Notes under the pieces: generated by a model
Told to the model about the DNA's origin: nothing
Databases searched by the model: none
The model's input: only the letters and a program-made list of their open reading frames with translations
Translations under genes and position numbers: made by a program
Assembly: GCA_013289875.1 (NCBI GenBank)
Contig: JABCZC010000003.1
Span: forward strand, 1-64,000
Direction of reading: 5' to 3'
Length of the DNA: 64,000 nucleotides
From: Acidobacteriota bacterium
Lineage (GTDB): Bacteria; Acidobacteriota; Terriglobia; Terriglobales; Acidobacteriaceae
Part shown: one piece after another, positions 1-8,188 of the stretch
Layout of the letters: each line of letters opens with the position of its first letter
How positions within the stretch are numbered: the stretch's first letter is position 1

Positions 1-81
1 GTGAAACGGGTGGTGTGGCATGAGGTTGCACACTGGCTTGGCTACGAAACCGAGGAGCAAGTGAAGGCCTTGGGTTTATGA
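1..81 (+). CDS. zincin-like metallopeptidase, C-terminal end (cut by window start)
   Basis: Only the last 26 codons are present. The reading frame contains HEVAHWLG followed by an acidic stretch and VKALGL before a TGA. HExxH is the zinc-binding motif of zincins, and its position about 20 residues from the C terminus, followed by a short E-rich helix and a terminal -ALG-, is what the small zincin-like metallopeptidase family PF06262 shows. Established for the family: small, probably cytosolic proteins of about 110-130 residues, function unknown. The rest of the gene lies left of the window. Confidence 0.6.
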   Translation: MKRVVWHEVAHWLGYETEEQVKALGL

Positions 82-123
82 GCCTCCACGAACTACGGTT
101 GTGTACTTCCCGAAAAGTCACGT

Positions 124-175
124 TTTGAGTAAGTTCCTTCAAACGGCCTGAACTTACCTATAACCTCGTTTTAAG
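124..175. repeat. palindromic dispersed repeat, copy 1
   Basis: An exact 8-bp inverted repeat (GTAAGTTC at 129-136, GAACTTAC at 150-157) is followed by a conserved tail CTATAACC and a CGTTT-type run. A second copy with the same layout and orientation lies at 3340-3402, so the two copies bracket the protein kinase gene. The structure could also act as a weak transcription terminator for the peptidase gene upstream. Confidence 0.55.
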
Positions 176-326
176 GGAACTTCGCCCGCGACTTTCGGAT
201 TGCGCGTGGCAGGATAGATTCGAAATGGCATGAGTCTCTGGCTCGGACCCGATCCGCAGCAACCGCCAAAGCTCCAGCGTCCAAGGCCAACGATTCTTTA
301 CGGAGCCAGAAAGAGTTTGGCCCCAG

Positions 327-3080
327 CTATTTCAGATTCAGGGCGTCGGCGATTCGCCCCCACCAGCCCGGCTGGCGGTAGCCGGTCAGCATCCAGAGAT
401 CTTCGCGATAGTAGGCGGTGGGGTATACGAAGCTCTTCCCATCCGGAGCCATGCTGAAGCGAATGCCGGGGGGTCTGGGTGTCAACGGCGCGAGATCTTT
501 ACCCAGTTCCCTGATAACTTTCTGCTTGAGCGTCACGGGATCGAGAGAGAAAAGTGTCGCTCGCTGTATGTTCCCTTCAATCTCGCCCGTCTCGATTCCG
601 TAAAGCAGTTTGCCGTTCTTCGAAAATGCAAGGTAAGGAGTCTCTATCCTGCCGAGGGATTTCGAGGTCTTGCCGTCAGGAGAAATCAGCCACCAGACAT
701 TTTTGTCGCGGTATGTGATCCACTCACCAGTGGGCGACCAGTCGGATAAATACAACCCACCGATATTCTTCTTCAGCGCCGATGGTGTGGCATTGCCGCT
801 GGTTTTGACTGTCATCAAGCTAAACGTGCCATCGCCGTCACGCTGTAAGTAAACAAGCTGGCTTCCGTCGGGGGACCACGATCCGATCCCCCATTCCAAT
901 GCGTTAGAGGTGTTGGTGACCTGGACTGACGGTCCACCGTTCAAGGACGAGATCCAGATGCGGCCCTTCAATCCGTGACCATAAATGATCCGTTCCCCGT
1001 CGGGAGAGAGGGTCGGATTGATAAACGCTTCGAGCTCAGGGAAGTCCGCTCCTGTCACTGCGGGTCGCTCGGTGCCGTCGGGCGAGCGAATCCATATTTC
1101 GTCTTGCCCGCCTCGATTGCTGACCCATGTGAGTTCTGCCTTGTTTGCGGACCAAGCCGCCCCGGTTTCGTCATGTCCGGTGGAGATAAGGGTTCTCGTC
1201 GTACCATCCTCGACGGAGACCGAGGTCACATCGTGGCGACCCATAAAGAGGGTGTAGAGAATGCTCCTGCCGTCGGGAGAAACAGAGGGGTAACGTTCGT
1301 CGTTTGTGCCGGTCGTGAGTGGCGACAAGTCATTTGATCTGGTATCGGCCAGCCACAGATGAAGCGCGGACTTCTGGTCGGACTGAATTGAGATCACTGC
1401 ATTCCGGTTGTCCGGCATCCAGGACGAAGTCGGGTAAGTCGCATAAAAAGGCAATTTCCTGAAAATGGATATCTGATGCGGTGATCCGCTTCCCGACGGA
1501 TAAGGAAGCAGCCAAGCCTCGTCCGGCTTACCGCCTACAGGAAGAAGTAGCAGAATCTGTTTTCCGTCTGGCGACAACGAGAGCCAGGGGCTGCTGGTGA
1601 TTGCCTCCGCGCTTGACGCGAATGGAGTCGGCGCATAGGGCCGCAGCGGCGAACCGATCGGGTCTGAAATTCCCAGGACGGAGTGATTGTCCTTGTCTTG
1701 AGTTAACGTTGCAAAGGTCTTGCCATCCCGGGACAAGTCGCAGGCATAGCAGCCAGCATCCATGATGAACTCGGGTTGGCCGCCCACCGTTGGGATTGAA
1801 TAGAGCTTGTAATGCGTCAATCTGGCGAGGGAGTCTTCTGACTCGCCGACTATGAGATGACCTCTATCGCTCGACCATCCAAACGGGAAGGTATCCAGCT
1901 TCCCGCGGGTAAGCTGGACGGGCACCGGGGAGTTGAGATAACGAATGAAGACCTGATAGTTCCCGTTGACGTTGCCAGCGTAGGCTACGGCTCTTCCATC
2001 CGGAGACCAGATCGCGTTCTCGTAGATGTCTGTCGCGAACGGTGTATAGCGGTAGTTTCCGATGTCCTGGCCGGAGGGCTTCAGCAGGTAACCAAGCACT
2101 CCAGTGAAGAGCAGGCATGTGGCTGAGATGACTAGAATCTTCCAGCGGCGTCGTTTTGCATGCGGGACAAGGGGTGCGAGGGCTCCGATGGAGTGCGCTT
2201 CGGATATGTGATCGCGGAGGTTACGTAATTCCTGGTAGAGATCGCGCGTGGACTCGTACCGCTGCTCGGGTTCTTTTAGTAGGCAGCGGTCAATGATCCA
2301 TCGCAGCGGGGCGGGCAGCTTCTCATCCAACGGTGCCGGTTCTTCGCGCACAATGGCAGCCATCGTTTCTACCGTGCTCGGCCGCAGGAAGGCCTGCTTG
2401 CCGGCCACCAGCTCATAGAGAACAAGACCGAAAGAAAACTGGTCGGAGCGATAGCCGATCGGCTTGCCCAAAGCTTGTTCCGGACTCATATATCTCGCCG
2501 TTCCGAGCACCGCGCCGGCCTTCGTAATACTGCCCGAGTCCGCACCATCAGGCACAAACGTCAGGGTCGGAGCTCGACCACCGTCAGACGCGCAGGCGAC
2601 GCGGTCGTGCCGCGCCAGGCCGAAGTCCAGAATTTTCACCCGCCCATCCCTGGCGAGCATGATGTTTTCCGGCTTCAGGTCGCGGTGGACCACGCCGGCG
2701 GCATGGGCGGCGGCCAGACCGTCCGTCACCTGTGTGGCGATATCCAGCAGTTTACGGATGGGAACGGGCTTGCCCGGGAGCAGGGCGCGCAGCGATTCGC
2801 CCTCGACCAGTTCGCTGACGATGTATTGCTGGCCAGCCTCCACGCCGAAGTCGTACACAGCCACAATATTGGGATGGTTCAGCGCGGCAATGGCGCGTGC
2901 TTCACGCTCGAAGCGGCTGCGACTCTCCACGCTGGCCGCATCGTCTTCGCGGAGAACCTTGATTGCGACGTCCCGGTTCAGCCGCGTATCGCGGGCGCGG
3001 TACACCTCACCCATGCCGCCTGCACCGAGCGTGGACTTGATCTCGTAGGGGCCCAGTCGCGAGTTCGCGAGCAGAGGCAT
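327..3080 (-). CDS. Ser/Thr protein kinase with TolB/WD40-like propeller
   Basis: A membrane-anchored Hanks-type kinase of about 917 residues. The N-terminal kinase domain (about residues 10-280) shows the Gly-rich loop GAGGMGEVY, the VAIKVL lysine, the catalytic HRDLKPENI and the DFG of KILDFGLAR. A single membrane segment near residue 320 (ILVISATCLLFTGVLGYLL) is followed by about 570 residues of repeats with SPDG/D-G-K signatures typical of TolB-type beta-propellers. Family knowledge: the propeller sits outside the membrane and probably senses a ligand. The frame extends 14 codons further upstream, but the ATG at 3080 starts immediately before the kinase domain (MPLLANSRLGPYEI) and is preferred. 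It stands alone, bracketed by the repeats at 124-175 and 3340-3402. Kinases of this build are many in acidobacterial genomes; the substrate cannot be told. Confidence 0.93.
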   Translation of the reverse strand: MPLLANSRLGPYEIKSTLGAGGMGEVYRARDTRLNRDVAIKVLREDDAASVESRSRFEREARAIAALNHPNIVAVYDFGVEAGQQYIVSELVEGESLRALLPGKPVPIRKLLDIATQVTDGLAAAHAAGVVHRDLKPENIMLARDGRVKILDFGLARHDRVACASDGGRAPTLTFVPDGADSGSITKAGAVLGTARYMSPEQALGKPIGYRSDQFSFGLVLYELVAGKQAFLRPSTVETMAAIVREEPAPLDEKLPAPLRWIIDRCLLKEPEQRYESTRDLYQELRNLRDHISEAHSIGALAPLVPHAKRRRWKILVISATCLLFTGVLGYLLKPSGQDIGNYRYTPFATDIYENAIWSPDGRAVAYAGNVNGNYQVFIRYLNSPVPVQLTRGKLDTFPFGWSSDRGHLIVGESEDSLARLTHYKLYSIPTVGGQPEFIMDAGCYACDLSRDGKTFATLTQDKDNHSVLGISDPIGSPLRPYAPTPFASSAEAITSSPWLSLSPDGKQILLLLPVGGKPDEAWLLPYPSGSGSPHQISIFRKLPFYATYPTSSWMPDNRNAVISIQSDQKSALHLWLADTRSNDLSPLTTGTNDERYPSVSPDGRSILYTLFMGRHDVTSVSVEDGTTRTLISTGHDETGAAWSANKAELTWVSNRGGQDEIWIRSPDGTERPAVTGADFPELEAFINPTLSPDGERIIYGHGLKGRIWISSLNGGPSVQVTNTSNALEWGIGSWSPDGSQLVYLQRDGDGTFSLMTVKTSGNATPSALKKNIGGLYLSDWSPTGEWITYRDKNVWWLISPDGKTSKSLGRIETPYLAFSKNGKLLYGIETGEIEGNIQRATLFSLDPVTLKQKVIRELGKDLAPLTPRPPGIRFSMAPDGKSFVYPTAYYREDLWMLTGYRQPGWWGRIADALNLK

Positions 3081-3521
3081 AGCTTCGCCAGTCCTTATCT
3101 TGCGGGCGATCCTGCAGGTCACCGGTCATCGGCCCGCCGGGGACACAAAGGTTCATGAGTGAGCAGAAGCCTAGTCCAGGAGGCGTGCTTTGACAAGCAA
3201 AATGCCCGGCGCTTAAGAGATGCGTTTCGGTCCTTGCAGTTCGGAAGTGCTCTTCCTGGAGGTCATAACTGGAAGCACTAGCCTGTCAGTGTTCGAGTCA
3301 CGGCGCCGAAGATTTCTTGGTTGCGCCTGCGAAGTCGGCTTTTGGGTAAGTTGCCGTTTGGCGCAAGTCGCCCAGTTTGAACTTACTGATAACCCGTTTC
3401 ACGGCAAAACCAGTTGGTAAACTCAAGTTATGCAGGAGCAACGTCGAGCGGAACGTGTTGTGCACCCGGCGAAGATTTCTTTTATGGCTCAGCCGATACC
3501 TGTTGACGTCAATTGAGAACG
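3081..3521. other. intergenic stretch upstream of the kinase gene
   Basis: No credible gene. It holds repeat copy 2 (3340-3402) and a 12-base word CGAAGATTTCTT that occurs twice (about 3307-3318 and 3471-3482). The kinase promoter, reading leftward, must lie in its left part; no clear -35/-10 pair was seen. Confidence 0.5.
3340..3402. repeat. palindromic dispersed repeat, copy 2
   Basis: The inverted repeat GTAAGTT (3346-3352) / AACTTAC (3380-3386) is followed by TGATAACC and CGTTTCACGG. It starts with TTTTGGGTAAGTT where copy 1 has TTTTGAGTAAGTT, and ends with TTACTGATAACC where copy 1 has TTACCTATAACC. The spacer is longer (27 against 13 bases) and holds its own small GC-rich inverted segment. 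The two copies have the same orientation. Confidence 0.55.
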
Positions 3522-4120
3522 TCAGAATCCGCTCAACGTCACTTTGCCGATTGCTTTTCCGCTCTCGGCGAGCGCATGGGCCTTCTTCAGATTGAAGACG
3601 TTGATGGGGCTGAAGGTCTGCGTTTGCGTTGAGCGCAGTTCAGCGCGATCGACAAGCTCCGAGACGCGGCTCAGCAGGCGTCCCTGTTCGGCCATGTCCG
3701 GGGTTTGCCACATCGAGCGCGCAAACATGAACTCCCAGTGGAGCGACGCTGCCTTCCGTTTGAGCGGCACCGCATCGAGCGCCTCAGGATCGTCGATGAG
3801 ACCGAGCTTTCCCTCTGGGGTCAAAACTTCAACCAGTTGTGCAAAGTTCCGCGCGGTCGCCGTCAGGCTGGCAATATATTTCACCGGAGGCACGCGTAGT
3901 TCGTTCAGCTGCTCGGCTAGCGGTTTGGTGTGATCGATCACGTAGTGAGCACCCATCTGTGTCACCCATCCAACGGTCTCCGGCCGCGACGCAGTGGCAA
4001 CGACGGTCAGTCCCGTGAGTCGACGGGCCAGTTGCACGAGAATCGAGCCCACGCCGCCGGCGGCTCCGCTGACCAGCAAGGACGCGCCGCTCTCGCCCTC
4101 ACGAACGCCAATCCGATCCT
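3522..4120 (-). pseudogene. zinc-binding alcohol dehydrogenase/quinone oxidoreductase, 5'-truncated
   Basis: The last ~200 residues of an MDR-superfamily oxidoreductase. The nucleotide-binding glycine motif VSGAAGGVGSILVQLARR is intact near the start of the fragment, followed by the usual TASRPETVGWVTQMGAHYVIDH region, and the C terminus (KAHALAESGKAIGKVTLSGF) is normal. Family members are about 335 residues, so roughly the first 130, including the GroES-like catalytic domain, are missing. Recognisable homology stops near 4121, exactly where a plus-strand fragment of an unrelated gene begins. The open frame to 4157 beyond that point reads through foreign sequence. The enzyme cannot be functional; the remnant is otherwise free of frameshifts, so the loss may be fairly recent. 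Confidence 0.8.
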
Positions 4121-4336
4121 GGTTCGATCCGCGATGCCGGTTTGATCGGTACTGCACAAAAGGTCGAGCATTATGAGATCGCTTCCTATGGAACAGCGCG
4201 CAATTGGGCCACGGTCCTTGGGCTAATGGAGCACGCTAATGTGCTCCAGCAAACCCTGGATGAAGAAAGACATGCTGATGAACTGCTGACGGAAATAGCA
4301 GAAGGCACTAACCCTTCTGCGGCTGCTGCTGCCTAG
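4121..4336 (+). pseudogene. YciE/YciF-type ferritin-like DUF892 protein, 5'-truncated
   Basis: The fragment encodes the C-terminal helix region of the DUF892 (PF05974) family: RDAGLIGTAQKVEHYEI, then SYGTARNWA, LLQQTL-like and EERHADELLTEIA stretches, and an Ala-rich tail. Full-length family members are about 160-170 residues; only about 70 remain and no proper start is present (a TTG at 4142 is the first possible one). Family knowledge: ferritin-like stress proteins with unclear function. It abuts the truncated dehydrogenase head to head. Confidence 0.75.
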
Positions 4337-4760
4337 ATACTCTGTGGAGGCCCAAATCACAGCGATTTGGACCTGATGCCGCAGGTTGTCGGCAATACGG
4401 AAGTAATTCTGCCAGCTTCGCTGACCAGGGAAATTTAATCTCTAGGAGAATCAAAAACTCAGATCGTTGCAAAACGATGCGATATTCGGGACTCGACGAC
4501 TGATTTTCCGTAGAGGAAAACAACAGGCGGTGACTCTCAGAGGTCACGGGATCTCCACGTTGCCCGCACACAGTTTGTGTGCTCGAAGTATGGCTCGATG
4601 ACGAAGAGAATCTCAGGGCATGATTCCCGAAAGTCGAGTCCAACGCGGAAATTAAACTTGGGTCCAATTTGGGTCCAATCACTGCCAAATACCATGCAAA
4701 AAGAGGGGACGACACGCAGAACCAACCTAAAATGAAACAACAGGTTAGCAAATCAGTTGT
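4337..4760. other. non-coding debris between DUF892 remnant and tRNA-Pro scar
   Basis: No gene with recognisable homology. Two structures were seen: an exact 7-bp hairpin CCAAATC/GATTTGG at 4352-4370 just after the DUF892 stop, and a perfect tandem duplication of the 11-mer TTGGGTCCAAT at 4658-4679, about 80 bases before the tRNA-Pro fragment. Short direct repeats of this kind can be recombinase arm sites, but that is only a suggestion. Confidence 0.45.
4352..4370 (+). terminator. possible terminator hairpin after DUF892 remnant
   Basis: Seven-base perfect stem CCAAATC/GATTTGG with a 5-base loop, 15 bases after the DUF892 stop codon. No T-run follows, so it is a weak candidate. Confidence 0.3.
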
Positions 4761-4807
4761 TGGTTCGGGACCAGGGGCTCGGAGGTTCGAATCCTATCCC
4801 CTGACCA
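4761..4807 (+). pseudogene. 3' half of a tRNA-Pro(CGG) gene (attachment-site scar)
   Basis: The stretch reads as a proline tRNA from the anticodon stem to CCA: anticodon loop TTCGGGA with CGG at 4766-4768, stem CCAGG, variable loop GGCTC, T arm GGAGG-TTCGAAT-CCTAT, acceptor strand CCCCTG, discriminator A and CCA (4805-4807). Tyrosine-recombinase elements that insert in tRNA genes leave just such a copy, beginning in the anticodon arm. No D arm or 5' acceptor strand lies upstream. One base is missing between T arm and acceptor, so the copy has begun to decay. Confidence 0.72.
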
Positions 4808-5334
4808 TCTAAATCCCAAGTAATCAATGAATGAGAGTACTCTTCATTTCCGGAACAGCCCGAACTTAGGTCCGTCTCGGCCCAATCACTAAATCCTCGA
4901 CCGCAGCTCTCGCGTTGCCACTATTTTGAGCGTCACCTACTAGCGGAATGCTTCCCGCGCATCGGGACGCAATACACGTTCCGCCGGTCCAATGCGAGGG
5001 GCGGGAACAAAATGCGCCGCAGGCACATAAATGGCGAATATAATAGCCCACGTCCGCTTGTCCAGCGCTTCCCAACCTGACCGGTTCGGCTTTCTCCATA
5101 TCGACCTCAACAGCTTCTTCGCCTGATTGAGGCTCCTTTTAATCGGCCAGAGCACTAGTCCTCGAAAACACCTAGTGTTCAATGACTTCCAGTGGGGGCT
5201 TTCCACGTAAAGTCGCCTTGTCGTACGAGTGGCTTTCCGTTGCCAAGGCCACTGAGAGCGGACCAAAAGCGGACGAAAAATACCGATCAAAAAAGTACTG
5301 CCCTGAAAATAAAAGGGTTATTTGTCAGTTTCTC
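4808..5334. other. 527-base stretch between the two tRNA scars
   Basis: Open frames on the minus strand (for example 4940-5290) have no recognisable domain and no convincing ribosome-binding site. Base composition is lower in GC than the flanking genes. I see nothing I can name; its position between two tRNA 3' fragments suggests leftover ends of integrated elements. Confidence 0.45.
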
Positions 5335-5384
5335 TAGGTCTGCAAAACCTTTATGCGTCGGTTCGATCCCGACCCGCGCCTCCA
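5335..5384 (+). pseudogene. 3' half of a tRNA-Cys(GCA) gene (attachment-site scar)
   Basis: It reads as a cysteine tRNA from the anticodon stem to CCA: stem AGGT/ACCT, loop CTGCAAA with anticodon GCA, variable TATGC, a perfect T arm GTCGG-TTCGATC-CCGAC, acceptor strand CCGCGCC, discriminator T and CCA at 5382-5384. T at position 73 is the hallmark of tRNA-Cys. The matching 5' strand GGCGCGG is absent upstream, so this is not a functional gene but a duplicated 3' end of the kind left at the far end of a tRNA-targeted element. It is better preserved than the proline copy. Confidence 0.82.
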
Positions 5385-5554
5385 TTAATTAATGGCCTAC
5401 AATCAACAAGATGGTGGCAGGCTAATACATTTTGTGCTTCCCCTGTGCTAGCGTTGGGGCGTGCCTACCCAGACCGTCGCCTTCAGCTCCGTCCCGTCGA
5501 TAACGATCTTTTGTCCGCCATAGTGCCATTTGCCCCAACGCCGGAGATGAGACC

Positions 5555-5705
5555 TACCGGCGCTGGATGTAATCCCGAGCAGCCAGATGGTCATAGGTCG
5601 GAGCACCGTCTGTGTAGAAGGTAGAGCCACCCTCGACCTGATTCAGAACTCATTCTGCAAGGTCTCGCGCTTGGTGTTAGGAACCATCCTTGCCCGAACC
5701 TGACA
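5555..5705 (-). pseudogene. ISXO2/IS1595-type transposase scrap, frameshifted
   Basis: Two adjoining minus-strand frames together give a segment typical of ISXO2-like transposases: QVRARMVPNTKRETLQNEF (ending in a stop at 5643-5645), then after a frame change QVEGGSTFYTDGAPTYDHL. In the family this is the stretch KxRAxxVxNxxxxTLxxxVxxxVxxGSTVYTDxxxxYxxL that contains a catalytic Asp. The flanking HxxVNH and NxxExxW regions and the N-terminal zinc ribbon are missing, and no terminal inverted repeats were found. A dead remnant. Confidence 0.6.
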
Positions 5706-5769
5706 GCTCTCGCGATCCAGCATCCCATGACGATGGCTTATCGGCAAGATGGTCAAGGAAGAGGGGGCT

Positions 5770-8043
5770 GTGAGTAAGCTAAGGGTTGTTGGTTTCTCAA
5801 TATTGCTGGTGCACACTTTGCTGTACGCGCAGGTCAAGAGCCCGGCAGCATTATTCCCGGCATATCTCGGCGATGACTTTGACTACTGCACCTTTACACG
5901 CTTCGATGCGCCGGGTCCGCCGAAGACCCTGATTTATCAGGCCAACGGATTCATGGCCTTGCAGGAGACGGGATTCGGCGGCCAAAAGGTCATCATTCCC
6001 GTTGCCGGCGCGATGCCTCCGACCAATGACAGCAATCGCCTCTCGGCTCTGGAGATTGACGCTCCCGTAATCGTAGACGCTTCCCAGCGGTCCTTCGACT
6101 TCGCCAGCAGCCCGGCGAAACGCAGCCTGACTTACTTCGCTGATCGTACCGTGTACCGTACGACATTCGACGATGGACCTGAAATAACTCTCACTGTTTA
6201 TCCGATCTATGGCAAACCCGCGGCGGTTTTCCGGATCAACGTTGTTCAGTCTCACGGATCAGTTCGCGTGATTATCGCAAGCCACGGTGATGGTTTCAAA
6301 ATCGTTCAAGGCGTCAGTGCGGATTGGGTGAGTTATGGTTCCTCACGTTGGCCTTATCGTTTGTTACTGGCCGCGAAACCAAAAGCGAGCATTCAGACCG
6401 ACAGGTTTGAATGGGATCTGACCGCTGGGCAGGACGCTGCTCTCACGATGACTTTGGGCGGCACAGAACACGAAACCGAGGCGACTCTCGCAACACTGCT
6501 CGCCTCTGCCGATCTCTTCGACAGAGCTACTCACCAGTCATGGAACGAATACCTGGCTTCGGTGCCTTTGGTCGCCCCTGTCGAGCCGGTCCAATTCACC
6601 ATCGGCACTTCGGGCGAGCATGAGAGCATCGCCCCGGAAGATCTTGTTCGCAGCGAGCTCTGGTTCTGGAGGGGGCTTCTCAATACGACGTGCCAGGCCT
6701 CTTACCTGCCCGCATGTCCCATGATGATTGCCGACTGGAATGTCTTCATGGGCATGTGGGGCAATGACGGGACTGCAGAAGCATTGGCCCTGGCCGGCAC
6801 GAATCGAAGCGACCTGGCGCGCGCGGCCATTTTGAACTGGTTCCGCTACTCCGTAAATTCAGAAGGCGACGGGACGAGCGCCTGGACCATCTTCCCGCCC
6901 GGCACCAATACCTTCCACGCGGCGGGGCCTGAACGGAATACGCAGAGTGTTCCTGTACAAGCCACGCTGGTGGGTGAATATGTTCGGCTCACGGGCGACA
7001 CCGGCATTCTCAACGAAAAAATCGGTGGCCCAAATCGGAATCGAACGTTATGGCAAACGCTCTCGGCCTATGAGCAAAATTTGTTGAAGGTGCGGGATGT
7101 GAACCACGATCATCTTATCGACTGGTCGCACACTTACGAGACCGGCTGGGACGACAAGGACTCCCCGTTCATCGATCATCACGGAGATGCTACCAGCGCC
7201 GTCAACGAGCAGGTCTTCCATCTCTGGAGCCTACAGGAGATGATGTATCTCTCTCGCATTCAGGGCGAAGACGCCTCTGAGTGGGAACACGAATTTGCCG
7301 CCGCGAAGGAAGCCGTGCGCACGAAGCTCTGGGATCCCGCGACGAAGCGTTACTGGGATCTGGATGTGAACACGGGAAGGCTGTGGACACAGGGAGAGAA
7401 TCTCGACGCGTATTATTTTCTCTACTTCGAGAATGATCCTGCTCGTATCGAAGCAATGATGCGACGGCTCAACGATCCCGCAAAATTCAACGGGGCACTC
7501 TTGCCCACACTGGCTTTCGACACCCCAAATTGGGGAGGATATTGGCGCGGACCTGCCTGGCCGCGAATCTTCTCCTACGTGGCTATGGCGTTGACCCGCT
7601 CCGGACATTGCCAGGAAGGTTTTATATGGCTGGCGCGCGCAGTCAATTCAAACCTTGGGCCCTTGCTTCCCGAGAACGTTGATCCCAAGGCCTATCCTCC
7701 GGGAGAGCACGCGTTCGGCCCGGTACGCATTATGGGTTACGACGCGCTGGATACTCTGGTCCTGCCGGATGTAGCGGGATTACGGACGTGGGGAGGTGAA
7801 GACCTTACGGTTGCGCCGAATCCGGCATTGGGGAAGGTTTATATTCGTGGTCAAAAATGGATGGGTGATCGCTATGATGCGCTCTTCGATCCCGGGCAGC
7901 CGACTCGCCTCTGGCGTAACGGACATGAGCTTGCGCCGCTGTCGTCGGATCAGCTATGGCGCGCACGAAAGCAAGGCCAGAGAGTGTTCTTTGATCCCAT
8001 TCAGTCTCTATCCGTTCCGAGACAATGCGCTGACCTTTATTGA
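5770..8043 (+). CDS. secreted (alpha/alpha)6-toroid glycoside hydrolase, GH63/MGH1-like
   Basis: A 757-residue exported enzyme. The GTG at 5770 is chosen because it is preceded by AAGGAAGAGGGG and followed by a signal peptide (VSKLRVVGFSILLVHTLLYAQ); an ATG seven codons upstream has no such site. The first ~270 residues look like a beta-sandwich domain; the C-terminal part has the helical-toroid motifs of the GH63/trehalase/mannosylglycerate-hydrolase group, including ETGWDDKDSP (putative acid residue), YRG-like GGYWRGPAWPRI and a W-rich substrate cleft. Substrate unknown: an alpha-glucosidic or alpha-mannosidic glycan is likely. It stands alone between debris on the left and the hybrid kinase operon on the right, and may itself be part of imported DNA. 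Confidence 0.8.
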   Translation: MSKLRVVGFSILLVHTLLYAQVKSPAALFPAYLGDDFDYCTFTRFDAPGPPKTLIYQANGFMALQETGFGGQKVIIPVAGAMPPTNDSNRLSALEIDAPVIVDASQRSFDFASSPAKRSLTYFADRTVYRTTFDDGPEITLTVYPIYGKPAAVFRINVVQSHGSVRVIIASHGDGFKIVQGVSADWVSYGSSRWPYRLLLAAKPKASIQTDRFEWDLTAGQDAALTMTLGGTEHETEATLATLLASADLFDRATHQSWNEYLASVPLVAPVEPVQFTIGTSGEHESIAPEDLVRSELWFWRGLLNTTCQASYLPACPMMIADWNVFMGMWGNDGTAEALALAGTNRSDLARAAILNWFRYSVNSEGDGTSAWTIFPPGTNTFHAAGPERNTQSVPVQATLVGEYVRLTGDTGILNEKIGGPNRNRTLWQTLSAYEQNLLKVRDVNHDHLIDWSHTYETGWDDKDSPFIDHHGDATSAVNEQVFHLWSLQEMMYLSRIQGEDASEWEHEFAAAKEAVRTKLWDPATKRYWDLDVNTGRLWTQGENLDAYYFLYFENDPARIEAMMRRLNDPAKFNGALLPTLAFDTPNWGGYWRGPAWPRIFSYVAMALTRSGHCQEGFIWLARAVNSNLGPLLPENVDPKAYPPGEHAFGPVRIMGYDALDTLVLPDVAGLRTWGGEDLTVAPNPALGKVYIRGQKWMGDRYDALFDPGQPTRLWRNGHELAPLSSDQLWRARKQGQRVFFDPIQSLSVPRQCADLY

Positions 8044-8128
8044 CGTCTTTCACAATGACAGCACTCATTGGAACCGGCATCGGCGTGAGCTGCCGCCGGC
8101 TGATCGTAAATTTCACTGAAAATCCAGT

Positions 8129-8188
8129 CACAATCTGGATGTTTGCGGGTTCGTCGTCCATGAGGAACAATATCTTCGCTTTCGGCGG
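8129..8188 (-). pseudogene. N-terminal scrap of a response regulator
   Basis: Directly after the stop of the hybrid kinase (8189-8191) and in an overlapping register, the minus strand reads PPKAKILFLMDDEPANIQIV. KILxxxDDEPxNIxxL is the first beta strand and acidic pocket of a receiver domain. After about 20 codons similarity ends, and the frame runs into the antisense of the glycosidase gene. A response regulator often follows a hybrid kinase, so this is probably the head of a gene whose body was lost. The extra residue before DD is odd. Confidence 0.5.

Noticed and set aside
124-3402. Idea that the palindromic repeats are integron attC sites
   Set aside because: They lack the GTTRRRY/RYYYAAC boxes and the cassette orientation, and no integron integrase is in the window.
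4308-4751. 147-codon open frame on the minus strand
   Set aside because: Ser-rich low-complexity translation, overlaps the end of the DUF892 remnant, no homology recognised.
4940-5290. 116-codon open frame on the minus strand between the tRNA scars
   Set aside because: No recognisable domain, no ribosome-binding site, odd Trp/Arg-rich composition; an overlapping frame in another register is equally open. Not called as a gene.
5448-5630. 60-codon minus-strand frame next to the transposase scrap
   Set aside because: Its reading frame does not continue the transposase similarity; the meaningful similarity is in the neighbouring register.
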